A stretch of DNA of 21,396 nucleotides from Cylindrodendrum hubeiense (taxonomy: Eukaryota > Ascomycota > Sordariomycetes > Hypocreales > Nectriaceae), in the NCBI GenBank assembly GCA_014621425.1, contig JAANBB010000585.1:1-21396 (forward strand), read 5' to 3'. Below, piece after piece: positions 8,104 to 17,883 of this stretch. Positions within the stretch are counted from its first letter, which is position 1. The number at the start of each line of letters is the position of its first letter. The notes beneath the pieces are model-generated. The model had not been told where the DNA came from and did not search any database. It saw only the letters and a list, made by a program, of their open reading frames with translations. Both the position numbers and the translations under genes were made by a program.

Positions 8104-10728
8104 ATGTGGGCTTCGACTATGCCTTACTACTCAGAATACCACACCGGACGTTCAGAACGTGACGCCAATCCCCACGCTCTCTCTAAGCAGACATTCCCTA
8201 CCATATCCGGAGACGCCCCCAACGACATGAACATTAGCAACAACAACAGCACTGGCGACCTCGTCCTTTCACAACACCCTCGCAACATGAGCGAACTCAT
8301 GGAGCCTGCCATTGATGGTCCTCCATCACCGGAGAGAATTCGCCAATTGAATGCCCAGATGAAGCGAGCCTCTCACCTCAACCGGGGATATGGTCACCGT
8401 GCTGCATCGTCAAGTGCATCCTCGCTGCTGGTCACCGACCGTTCTGCCTGGGAACAGACAATAGACACGCCCCTTTCTCGCCGCTCCTCGAACCGATCTG
8501 CTGCCAGTAGAAGCCCTTCCCAGGACCGACCCGACAGTGTCCAAGTTATGGGAAAGAACATCTTCCACCGCCGCGCCAAGTCGAGCAAGTCTGGACGATC
8601 TAAGCGCGAGAGCAGTACCCACAGCTCGTCCGGAAGCTCCTTATACTCCACTGAAACGCCTAGCGAAAGCTCTCTGGCCAACCTCAAGGACTCCTTCATG
8701 CCAACCATATTTGCCCGCCGGAAAACCTCTCGGGACGAGACAGCCATCCAGCGGAAGCTTCAGATTTCCGGACCATTCAACTTTCAACATGTGACCCATA
8801 CTCCCCGTGATCAGATTGGCAACCTTCAACGCGGCAACCGCCAGGAATTGATGGCAGAGCTCTCAACCCTGCGTGGCTCCGGCCCAACGAGCGCACCGGG
8901 CGCCATCAAGGGATCTGACGGACAAGAGCTCTACTTCCCAAAACTCTCATCCGAGAGCATTGGCGGTCAGGATGCTACCCTTCCCCGTCCTCCACCGATA
9001 CCCCGCCAGTCTGCACCCGCATCCGGAACTCGCCGCCTGATGAAGCATGCCCGGTCACAGGAGCAGCTCCGGACCAGCCCGCCCCGACCACCAGTCCGAC
9101 CCCCGAGATCCCCCATTGAGCAAATTGCTTCTCCTGGCTTTGGCCCAATGCCACCGCCGCGGATCTCGAGCCGTCAGTCGATGCACCGCAATGGCAGTCC
9201 GACGTCAGATCTGGATCGGCCTCTGACCAGTGGCGGTTTCCGCCGACCTCAACCTTTCAGCCCCGAAGAGAGCCCGGACCAGCCCCCGGCGACGGCTCTT
9301 GGATACGTGCCGGAACCTGAATTCGTGGCCATTGACGAAACTCGGTTCTCACATGCCTTGACCACCCCTGATGACGGTGCCTGGCCTCTGGCTACCCCTG
9401 TTGCATCTTATGAATCACCCCTGGCAGATGTGCCAGAGGAGGAGGAGCACTTTGTCTTCACCCACCGCTCGCGAGCCAGCGTTGCTAGCAATGCCTCGTC
9501 CCTCCGAGCCAGCCAGTCTGTTCCGGCTCTTCGTACCATGTCTCAACGGATGAGTGGGGCGTCGGACACCCTAGGACCCTTGGGGACGCCTGTCACCCAC
9601 CGTGCGACCAGAAGCGGGCAGCTGGATGGCAGCGGGTCGGTATCGCCAATCAGGGAGAGCTGGGAAGATGACATTGACTACTGCTACGAGCATGAGGCTG
9701 ATGCCAACTTCAACTACGAATGGGAGAGACCGTCGCTGGATGTCGGACGAGAGAACATGACGCCCCCTGTTAAGGTGGCTCTGGCTCTGGTGGATGATGA
9801 GCTGAGTGAGGCGCCGAGCACGAGCACTGCTCACTCCTCGCCCGGTATGCTCTCCGCATCCCGTCACGAAGTCCCGGCTCTAAGCCCTGCTAGTCAGGCA
9901 TCCCCTCCCGTTGGTCACGAGGCCACAACCCCCCTTTCAACGGCGGCCATCAAGAACAACTTCTCGCTACCGCGCGGGGACAGGGCGAGCAGACCGCCGA
10001 ACCTGAAGCACATCCGCTCCGATTCTCGTGCCTCGAGCTTCAAGGAGTGTCACGGCTTCACCCTGTCTCCATCCTTACTCATCCCTGGTGACTACCACCA
10101 CCAGATGCTCCTCACGGAAGCCGAGAAGCAAGAATACTCCAATGACGAGGAGTTCCGTAGCAGGTTCTTCAAGTCTAATGCTTTCTACGAGGAGGGCCTC
10201 GGAGCGGCGAACCAGGCGTCGCCCTTCATGCTGCAGCAGCGAGCCAGCGTTTCCACAACGGCCACCAACTCGACGACCATCTCCGACTCCACAGGAGAGC
10301 GTCATGTCTCGGCGAACTCGACATGGACAACCCTGACCCGGCTCACCAGCAGCACATCGCTCAACAAGATGGCAGGGTCTTGGTCGGAGACGACGGGTGA
10401 CCGCGTGCCGGGAACCCACCTCGCCGACCCACAGGACGACAGCGACAAGGAGGAGGAGGAATCGACTCCGCCCGCGTCCCAGGATAAGGATACGGTTCCC
10501 GAGCTTACGCCATTCCCGCCGGCCCCGGTCGGAAAGCGGTCGCTCCACAAGAGCCACGCCAGCGAGTCCGTTGTCCGAGACGAGGTGCCGGCCATGAAGT
10601 CCCCGGACCCGACCAAGACTCGCCGGCCTCGTGCCAGGACGACGAGCATGAGTGCCCAAGCACCACCTGTCGGGCAGTACGCTCTTTTCCCTCGTTCGAA
10701 CATCAAGGGCAATGGCGACCGGATCTAA
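8104..10728 (+). CDS. CRIB-domain protein, probable Cdc42/Rac effector or polarity scaffold
   Basis: This is an uninterrupted frame of 874 codons. The start follows an in-frame TAG at 8083 and an ATG-free leader and has A at -3; Met6 is an alternative start. Residues 221-234 read ISGPFNFQHVTHTP, the fungal form of the CRIB motif (I-S-x-P-x-x-F-x-H-x-x-H), which binds GTP-loaded Cdc42 or Rac. The usual HVG ending is HTP here. Most of the protein is predicted disordered: Ser-rich 99-200, proline-rich SH3-type patches 294-350 (PRPPPIPRQ, RPPRPPVRPP), and Ser/Thr-Pro sites throughout. Two ordered-looking islands stand out: an acidic aromatic block DDIDYCYEHEAD at 522-533, and LSPSLLIPGDYHHQM with the FRSRFFKSNAFYEEGL helix-like stretch, about 652-705. 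There is no kinase domain, so it is not a PAK. It most resembles fungal CRIB scaffolds of the Gic type in concept; orthology is not claimed. The likely site of action is the cell cortex at growing tips. No intron is needed. Confidence 0.85.
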   Translation: MWASTMPYYSEYHTGRSERDANPHALSKQTFPTISGDAPNDMNISNNNSTGDLVLSQHPRNMSELMEPAIDGPPSPERIRQLNAQMKRASHLNRGYGHRAASSSASSLLVTDRSAWEQTIDTPLSRRSSNRSAASRSPSQDRPDSVQVMGKNIFHRRAKSSKSGRSKRESSTHSSSGSSLYSTETPSESSLANLKDSFMPTIFARRKTSRDETAIQRKLQISGPFNFQHVTHTPRDQIGNLQRGNRQELMAELSTLRGSGPTSAPGAIKGSDGQELYFPKLSSESIGGQDATLPRPPPIPRQSAPASGTRRLMKHARSQEQLRTSPPRPPVRPPRSPIEQIASPGFGPMPPPRISSRQSMHRNGSPTSDLDRPLTSGGFRRPQPFSPEESPDQPPATALGYVPEPEFVAIDETRFSHALTTPDDGAWPLATPVASYESPLADVPEEEEHFVFTHRSRASVASNASSLRASQSVPALRTMSQRMSGASDTLGPLGTPVTHRATRSGQLDGSGSVSPIRESWEDDIDYCYEHEADANFNYEWERPSLDVGRENMTPPVKVALALVDDELSEAPSTSTAHSSPGMLSASRHEVPALSPASQASPPVGHEATTPLSTAAIKNNFSLPRGDRASRPPNLKHIRSDSRASSFKECHGFTLSPSLLIPGDYHHQMLLTEAEKQEYSNDEEFRSRFFKSNAFYEEGLGAANQASPFMLQQRASVSTTATNSTTISDSTGERHVSANSTWTTLTRLTSSTSLNKMAGSWSETTGDRVPGTHLADPQDDSDKEEEESTPPASQDKDTVPELTPFPPAPVGKRSLHKSHASESVVRDEVPAMKSPDPTKTRRPRARTTSMSAQAPPVGQYALFPRSNIKGNGDRI

Positions 10729-12172
10729 AGTCATCCGGTTTTCTATGCTGCCATCATGCCATATTTTGCGTTTGCTTTTTTTTAGGCGCGCCTGCGCCGC
10801 ACGCTTGCAACATGCCCTAGCTGCAGCATTGTGATGCATCGCAGCGCTGGGTTCCCCCTGGCAATTCGGGTGTACCATTATGCATCTCTGGACGCGAACG
10901 ACTCCGCCAGGTGATAACCACCTGGTCTGTGTACCGTATTTGTACACCATCAACATCATCCTCTGTGGAGGGTCTCATTCATAGATGGAGTTTTTGCGCG
11001 CATTCTTTTTTTTTGTTCCAGAAGGCGTCGCATTACCGGTCGTTTTGTGTCTTACTTTTCTTTGTCCTGCTTATTTTTCTATACTAGTGTTACTAGAGGC
11101 GTACTCGTGGCGCTGCACACGTGGCAGCTGGTTCATATTGGGGGAGGGGATCAAAAGATAAAGGCCGCCATTCATCGGGGGGCTTGTGTTTTATTTGCTA
11201 CACGTTGCCCTTGGAGGGCGGGTAGAGAGAGGTCATTGATTAGGGATGCAAGCAAGGGGAACAAGGAGGGATGGCTCTGGCGCAGAGTCATGGGTTGAAT
11301 CGGATGGATGGATGGATTGGGTCTGATGAGTGATGGATTACGAACTACTAGAGAAACCAGCAGCAAAGCTATCTGTACCAACGCCCTCGAAGGCGATTAG
11401 CTTCAAGTCGAAGAATGCTGGAACTTGCAACTACAATACAAAGAAAGCAGAACCAAACAATTACGTGTGTGCGCCTCTATGTGACTTGTCAATAATGAGC
11501 TCGCGAGCGGCGGTTCCTGGTCGTTGCTTGCTGCGAGTCGAGCGAGTTTCTGCCATTGGCCCTTTTCCCAAGACGGACATAGTCGGAAAATCAGTTGTGA
11601 ATTCGGATGTCTGTGTCTATGTATGTCTTGTTGAGTCTCCCGCAACGAAATGTGTGAATGTAAGCAACGAACGCATCTTGAAACAAAACTCTCCGTGACT
11701 CGTTCTACCCATCATGTGGCGACCAAGCAACCCAAGAAGCGAAACAAACCCAGCATACTAGAGTTACCAACAGAAAAACAAGGCAAAGACAAGACGCAAA
11801 AGTATGAAAAGCAATTTTAGAAGCAAAAGTCCAACCCCCAGTCCATTCCCCCCCTGGCTCAACGTAGCACTCGATGCCCAGATCCCCATCCCCCATCCCC
11901 AATCTTGCGCAACTCCACCTGTTCGTGAAAACATGCTTTCTGAAGCCTGTTCCTTGCAAAACCTAGATCCTTACCTGATATTTTGTGAAAGCCTTTGAAT
12001 TAAAGCTGACAAAGGAATGAATTCGAATTGGAAAACAGAAGGAAACGGTCGAAAATGTAGCGAATGGGAGAGGGGAGTAGTTGACGTAACCTTACATCCC
12101 GGCAACTTGTGTCATTCTTTTTTTTTTGGTGTACATTTACTTGTCGTTCAGATTGTAGCAATCGAAATATAC
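10729..12172. other. Convergent intergenic region holding two 3' UTRs
   Basis: The CRIB gene (+) and the bHLH gene (-) point at each other across 1.44 kb. The DNA is richer in A and T than the coding regions and has several T runs (10768-10783, 11006-11014, 12118-12127) that suit 3' ends in either direction. A GGAT tetranucleotide repeat lies at 11302-11316. An ATG at 11333 opens 121 codons, but codon choice shows no third-position bias and the peptide has no recognisable pattern, so I do not call it a gene. Confidence 0.5.
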
Positions 12173-14425
12173 TCATACTGGCCCGTCATCTTCGTCATCG
12201 TCGTCCATGCTGATGTTGAAATTGAGTGGTGTGTTGTGGGCGGGTGACAAGGTGCCCTCACCCTCCGAGACGGAGTTCTTGAGCTGGTGTAGACTCCCCT
12301 GGAGCTCATTCTTCTCGCGTTCGAGCATGTCACGCTCCCGCTCCAGTGTCTCGATATGCTTGCGGGCCATCTCGAGAACCTCGCCCTTGCTGACCCGGCG
12401 GTCGCCCCAGTCGACGGGCCCGCCGCCGTCAGAGCCCTCGCCATCGCCGCCAGTGCGTATCTGCTCAGGGAGAGCATTGAGGAGGGACTCGAACTGGGAG
12501 TTGAGGCGGTTACGGTACTGCTTCTCGACGAGGTTGTGGGAGGCGCGGGTGCGACGTTCTTCAGGGGTGTCGGAGGGCTTAGTGTAGCTATTCTTGGAGG
12601 TGCGTGAGGCGCTGCGGAGCTTGCTAAGGCGGCTGGAGGCGGAGGAGGAGGAGACAACGGAGGAGGCCATGGAAGTGGCTTTGGATGCGACGCTTGCCCG
12701 GCTATTCTGCGAGGCAGAGCTGGGGCTGCCGGCCTCTGGGGAGGGCCCGGTGCCAGCATCGCTGGACTTGCGCGCATCCTTCTTCTGCTTTCTGGAGCGG
12801 GGAGCCTTCTTTGGACGGGAACCTTGGGCGCGGTCGGTCTCCTGTTGCAGCTCTTCGGGATCGGTCCATGGATTTGTCGATATCTGAGCTGCAGGGGTGG
12901 TCACCGTTGGAGTGGTGCCCTCGTGGTGGCCAAGGCTGTCTTCCCAAGAACTACTAAAGGCATAGTGGCTCTGGGAGGAATGGATACTGGAAGGCGAGAC
13001 CAGCGAGTTTCCGTACCCGAGAGCAGCATCGGAGACGGTGGGTGAAAGGTGGGCATGATGAGGCATGGAGGTCATCATGGTGGTGGGCACCTCAAAGTCG
13101 AACGGGGACTGGTTCAGAGGCATTGAAGGATGGGCGACGCCATACAGACCCCAATCCATGGGCATGGAGGAGACGGCGGGAGCCAGCGCCATGGGAGCTG
13201 AATAACTCGCAGGCGCCAGAGGCGCGGCGCTGTGAGGGTGGTGGTGGGCGCGCAAGTCGTTGGCGTGTAAGTCGATGACGGCGGGGTGCTGTAGCGAATG
13301 AAGGAGGGGGCGTGACGCGGCACGTGACGGGTCGGGCTGTTGATGGCGAGCAGCCAGGTGCGGCTGGGGCGGCGCCGCCACGTGGGAAGCCACAGAGGTG
13401 ATGGGAGGGTGGAGCGCGTCGACCGGGTTCGGGAGGTGCCGCTGTGGCTGGGCGCTGGTTCGATTCGGCGAGGAAATGGGCTGTTGCAGGCGGGCTAGAT
13501 GGTCGAGATGGGGCCGGCCGGTGGTATTCGGCGTCGCATCGAGACGGTCTTCGGAGGTCGCTGGGGTCGGCATGGGCATGGGCATCTGCTTTTGCGTCGT
13601 CAGTCACCGGAGCTGTCTCGTTTCCTCACGTTTCTGCTCGTCTGTCCCTCGTTTGTCCCTCGTTTGTCCCAGGAACCCGAGCGTTTTGCCGCTTTCTCTG
13701 GTTCCTTCCCTCTCTTCCCTCTCTCTCTCTCTTCCAATCACTGCCCCGAAGTCCTCTTCCAGGCCGCGAGCCGCGCCTCGCTTCGCTTGACTTGCGTCTC
13801 GCGTATCGCGGCCGGGTTTCTCTTTCTCTCTCTCTCTTCCCCTTCATCTCCTTCTCACTTTCTGAGTGGTTGTTGTCTCCCCGGGATGCGTCATTGACTC
13901 AGTGTTGCCACCACCACGGCCGCACTATCACACCCGTCCCCATGGCTGTGACAGCTCATGCTCGGCGACTAAGCCAGAAAGACGGCCGATGGCCGCCTCT
14001 CCGTCCCTAGCGGCCGTCTCCGTCCATGGAGAACAGAAACACGGGAGCCATGACTCGGAAGAGGACCCCAGAGGCCCCCAGAGACCCCCCAGAGACCCCA
14101 TGGTAGGACAAGCCGTCGCCGGCTCCAGGTTCGAGATTCAGCCACTGAGCTGATGTTCGTCGAACGACGCCATGTCTCACTCAACGCAACCACTCACAGA
14201 CGCAAAGCAGTCAACCGCTGGGTCGACTGCCATGTGCCCATGTGTTCAACATCCCATGCTCCACGAGGCCCCTCCAAACAAGCTTTCCGGGTCTTGGTAA
14301 CCCCTTGACCCTGACTGGCCTCACGCAACAAAAAAGGAAATATCGGATGCCGGCGTGCTACGTACCTCTGGGTCGTCGATGAGGAAGTCATAGAATGACG
14401 CATCCCCGTTGTGCTCCCCCGCCAT
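12173..14425 (-). CDS. bHLH transcription factor with SREBP-type tyrosine (two exons, 490 aa)
   Basis: Exon 2 (13585-12173, 470 codons) contains a bHLH domain at about residues 364-440 of the spliced protein. The basic region reads RRTRASHNLVEKQYRNR, with His370, Glu374 and Arg378 of the E-box-reading pattern and Tyr377 where most bHLH proteins have Arg, as in SREBPs. The loop is long and Gly-rich, and helix 2 runs into a Leu-containing coiled coil (LERERDMLEREKNELQ). No membrane segment follows, so it is not a membrane-tethered SREBP. The first half is His/Pro/Ala-rich; a Lys/Arg patch (RPKKAPRSRKQKK) is a likely nuclear signal; the C-terminus is acidic (DDDDEDDGPV). I place the start at 14425. 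ATGGCG in good context encodes 20 residues (..ASFYDFLIDDPE) and ends at donor GTACGT. The acceptor CTGAC..GCAG precedes 13585, and both boundaries are phase 0. A start at 13585 is possible but less likely. The targets are unknown. Confidence 0.8.
13586..14365 (-). other. 780-nt intron 1 of the bHLH gene
   Basis: The donor is GTACGT (14365-14360, minus strand). The acceptor is CAG ending at 13586, with a CTGAC branch-point match about 15 nt upstream of it. Both sides are phase 0. Pezizomycotina introns are usually 50-100 nt, so this one is very long. It contains many ATGs on the minus strand, unlike the leader upstream of exon 1, which supports intron rather than leader status. It carries GA/CT microsatellite runs (about 13715-13735 and 13818-13838) and a CCCCAGAGA-type repeat (about 14069-14099). 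An extra small exon inside cannot be excluded. Confidence 0.6.
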
Positions 14426-14998
14426 GGTAAGACGCAGGGTGGGCCCCGGAGTTGCGATGGATCGATGATGCTTGCTCGGGTCTGGTCTAGAATCGTGCTA
14501 CTTGCGTGGCTCGAGCCTCGCCTCGTTTCGTGTGCGTGTTGGCGTGTTCTGGATCTCCCCTGGTCGGTGTTCCTCGTGGGTGTCGTTGATCCTGACTTTG
14601 ATACCGAGCCTGACTTTCAGGACGCGGGCTTGGTTTCTTCTTGTATTCCTCTCAGCCAGACCAAAGCCTCGGAGGCGAGACACGGCTGGCAACTCGCCGA
14701 TGACGAGAGTCTTTTTTTTGCGTCGGCCAACGGAGATGCGTCCGCCTCGAGTGACAGGTCTCCAAGGAGCGAGCCGGTGGCTTGCTTGTTCCACGTGGCC
14801 CAGCTTGAACTCGAGCTGGAGCTTTGAACGCCGTGGTTGACTCTGGGTCAACTAGATTCGCGCGGCCTGAGCCAGCGCCGGCGCCGCCTTCCAACTTACG
14901 CCCCGACCCGGGGAGCCGGCCGCTTATACGGTAGATTTCGGTTGATTCGATGTCACCGGAGCTTGCTGGACTGTTCGAACGCCACCCGCACAGAGCCG
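14426..14998 (-). promoter_or_regulatory. ATG-free 5' leader/promoter of the bHLH gene
   Basis: Reading the minus strand, the 573 nt before the start at 14425 contain no ATG (no CAT on the + strand until 14999-15001); about nine would be expected. This fits a long scanned 5' UTR and supports 14425 as the true start. A CACGTG E-box sits at 14792-14797, and two more lie further upstream at 15381-15386 and 15739-15744. These are candidate sites for autoregulation by the bHLH factor. Confidence 0.5.
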
Positions 14999-16657
14999 CA
15001 TCGATATCGACCCAGCGATCGTTCTCTGGCCCTATTGCTCCCAGGGGGTGGGCTATGCCGGAGTCTCGTGCTACCAGACTCCAAGTCACCCCACTGAAGA
15101 GATTTCCCGGCACCACAAGGCCACGAGACAGCGTCAAGCGACACAATCGGATGTCTTTCCACCTAGATGAGCGAATGGGTCTACCGATCTGATGGGTACT
15201 GCCCCCTTGAGCCCTGGCGCCTCTGCCGTTTCTCTCGACTTGTCGATGGGATGTTGCTGTTGATGTCAGGTTGCATGCTGGGTAGGGTGACTTTTGCTTC
15301 GCCGGCACTCACGGGATTCGCCCACTCTTTCTTTCTCTGTCTCAGTCTCCCCTTCTCCTATTGCTTCTCCTTGACTCCAACACGTGCTCCTGTATGCCCG
15401 GGTTTTGACGAGTCACCTCTGTTGCTGGTTCTGGGTCGATTGTTCCCTTCTGTCTCCTGTCCTCCCTTCTCTTGTATCGTACTCTTTTCCGAGAAAGCTG
15501 AGTACCGAGGTCGAGTGACTGGTCACGGGGTATACCCAATGGTAACCCAGAGCTTGAGCAGAGTGGCTCGAGCCCCTGATGACAACAATCCTCTGGCCTT
15601 CGCCTCGCTTGTCTCGTTTGGGAATCGGATGTCGTGGATTCTCCTGTGTCAAAAAGCTAGGGCTGGGGACTAAGCTTGGGCTTGGGACTGGGCTTGGGGA
15701 CTCCTTGGGGTCAAGCGAGACCGACCCTCTATTTCTCCCACGTGAAGTAGCAACTTCCAATGAAAAGAATCGATACGGACCGAAAGGCTGTGGCCGCGGC
15801 CGTTACGGCTGCTACAATTTGATAATGCCCAGCGGATGGATAACGGGGGAGGCCACGAGTGGGTTCGAGCTGACGCCTCGCTGGACAGTACCCTTCTGTC
15901 CAATTGCAATTTGCAAGGAAGTCGAAGTATGAATTGGAGTCGGTGCCGAGAGACCCCGCCCTTACCGCCCAATGCCTAAGACCCAAGACCAAAGGGGCAC
16001 TTTGGGACCTCTCCCCGTCCTCAACCCTGGGCTATGTAGGCGAGGGTGGAAAAAGCTTGGGTATCCAGGCTCCTTTGAGGATTGATCGGCAGCCAGAGGG
16101 TCCTGCCCGTCCAGGCCATTGGATGCCTTCGCCCGAGAAGCCTTACGGCTCACATGTCAAGTGCGGGACGGCGCATGGCGAGCGTGTATAAGTTTCCTTG
16201 GTATGGTACCTCCGCCCCTCCAGCCCTCGTCTGACGCGATATCATCCCGGGACATTCTGAGCAGTCAGAATCGTGATCTCCTTCGCTCCCCCGTCCCCGG
16301 GCACCGGCGGGCGGTGGGGAGATGGGAGGGGGGGAGTGGAGGGGTGAGAGGAGAGACGACAAGGCGGAGACTGTTATCTTGCTTTCTCTCTCTATTCAGG
16401 GTCCTTGCCAAGGTGCGTTACAGCCTAGTTGTCCAGCTTCTGGGTACGGCTGGTCTGGTTGGTACGATTGGTACGGCTGGGTACGGCTGGGGGGAGAATG
16501 GGCGGGCCACCTGGCTGGCTGAGGAAAGATGAATGGGGGCCAACATTTTAACTCAGAAAGCCCAGGGAACGGGGCCGGCATTGGAAAGGCCATGATGACG
16601 CCAGATGACACCACCTGGGACCGGGCGGCTCGCATCTCGAGAGGATAAGGTGAGTTT

Positions 16658-16681
16658 CCAAGAGGCCAAGAGGCCAAGAGG
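16658..16681. repeat. 8-bp tandem repeat, three copies
   Basis: CCAAGAGG is present three times head to tail without mismatch. It is a short local slippage product in non-coding DNA. Confidence 0.85.
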
Positions 16682-17713
16682 CAACTGAGAAAAGCATCAA
16701 CTACATAGTTCACAGCCATCCCCTCGATGCGGTGATAATGTTTTTTTAAACCTGTCAACTGCAGCCGCTCTTGTTTCCGGCTGACGACATGCGGGAGACG
16801 CATTCGTCCTTGTCCACCGCCGTCATTGTCCCTCTTCTGGCCAGTGACGACGGGAGCTGAAGGGTGGTCTGATCCTGGATTTGCCAACCGAGGAGCGGGG
16901 GCGTGGCTGGCGATACCGGGGCCCTCCTGGACATCCCTCCCGGGTCTCCTCCCGGATTACCTACTACGTAGCAGATGGTGCGTCCAACAGCAGGCCTAAC
17001 CACACACACCCCGGGATGTCTTTGGGGGCGTTGGGACCGTGAGCACATCCTATTCCCAAAGGCCGCTGGCTTGTCACCCACCCCCACCGCGCGGGACGAA
17101 AACGACCAAAGCGGGTGTGCCCTCTCCTGCTTGGTCTCTTAGCGTCTTTCCTTTTTGTCTTGGGCTGAGGTGGGATGCCGCCGTTGGTAAGAGGGACTCG
17201 AGTGGGTGGTTGGTGTCTGTTGTCTGGTGTCAGGGGAGGAAGCGGGATGGGACGCAGGAAACGGTTTTTTGTGGGTTGGTGTGGCACACTGTTGGTTTTT
17301 CCCTCCAGGACGAGGGAGCCGACGTCATTGTCACCGTCACCGTAACTATCCTTTCCATCTGCGGCTGATGTCTGCCGTTGCTGTCGTTGTCACCGGGTCT
17401 GCTGTTGGGGCTGGCTTTGTTGGTACCGAGGGTGCTGTGGCGCCATCTGGCCGTGTTCGCCGCGATGTGTTTTCACTGAAAGGTCACCAAAAGTACTAAT
17501 TACTTGGGGAAGAAGGTGGGCAATGCAAAGCTAAAAAGAATGCTTGGTATGGCAATTTTGCTATGGATTGCTGTATCCGTGTATTGAGAAGGGAAGGGAT
17601 TGCGATCCCTTGCTGGATAAAAGTGGACGCGGAGGTCCCAGGGGCTGCACCTCCGGGGCACAGCAGAAACGGGCACAGGAGGAAAAAAGGCACAGCAAAA
17701 AGGCACAGCATAG

Positions 17714-17735
17714 ATTTGTCGACCATTTGTCGACC
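17714..17735. repeat. 11-bp tandem duplication
   Basis: ATTTGTCGACC is present twice in direct succession. Just before it, AAAAGGCACAGC is also duplicated (about 17684-17709), so the local sequence has slipped more than once. Confidence 0.85.
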
Positions 17736-17883
17736 CAACGGCTAACGGGTGGGGGATGGAAAATACGAGGCGGAGAATTGAGCAGAGCCGCCTGGCGGTT
17801 GGCTAAATGCAGCCATTCAGATGGAATGTGCGGCAAGAAATACTACATGCGGATGTTGACCGTCTGCGAACGCTTTGTTGATA

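Larger units (their letters stand above)
14999..17883. other. Gene-poor upstream region of the bHLH gene; no supported gene
   Basis: No frame on either strand shows a domain, splice structure or steady codon bias. The longest frames are 218 codons on the minus strand (15308-14652) and 168 on the plus strand (15167-15673); both give Arg/Ser/Gly- or Leu/Cys-rich peptides with no recognisable pattern. The DNA has many short direct repeats: GGGCTTGGGACT variants (15674-15710), GGTACGGCTGG variants (16443-16490), CCAAGAGG three times (16658-16681) and ATTTGTCGACC twice (17714-17735). Pyrimidine-rich blocks (15310-15480) and E-boxes (15381, 15739) suit a long promoter. Confidence 0.45.

Noticed and set aside
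11333..11698. A 121-codon ATG frame on the + strand between the convergent genes
   Set aside because: Codon choice lacks the G/C third-position bias of the real genes, the peptide has no recognisable pattern, and it lies where two 3' UTRs are expected.
14950..15192. An 80-codon ATG frame on the + strand
   Set aside because: It looks mildly coding-like but stands alone, overlaps open minus-strand frames and has no splice partners.
14652..15308. A 218-codon minus-strand frame upstream of the bHLH gene
   Set aside because: The part up to 14998 has no ATG, the peptide is Arg/Ser/Gly-rich without pattern, and the region behaves like leader and promoter.
15904..16191. A 95-codon + strand frame
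   Set aside because: It has no ATG until near its end, weak codon bias and no recognisable motif.
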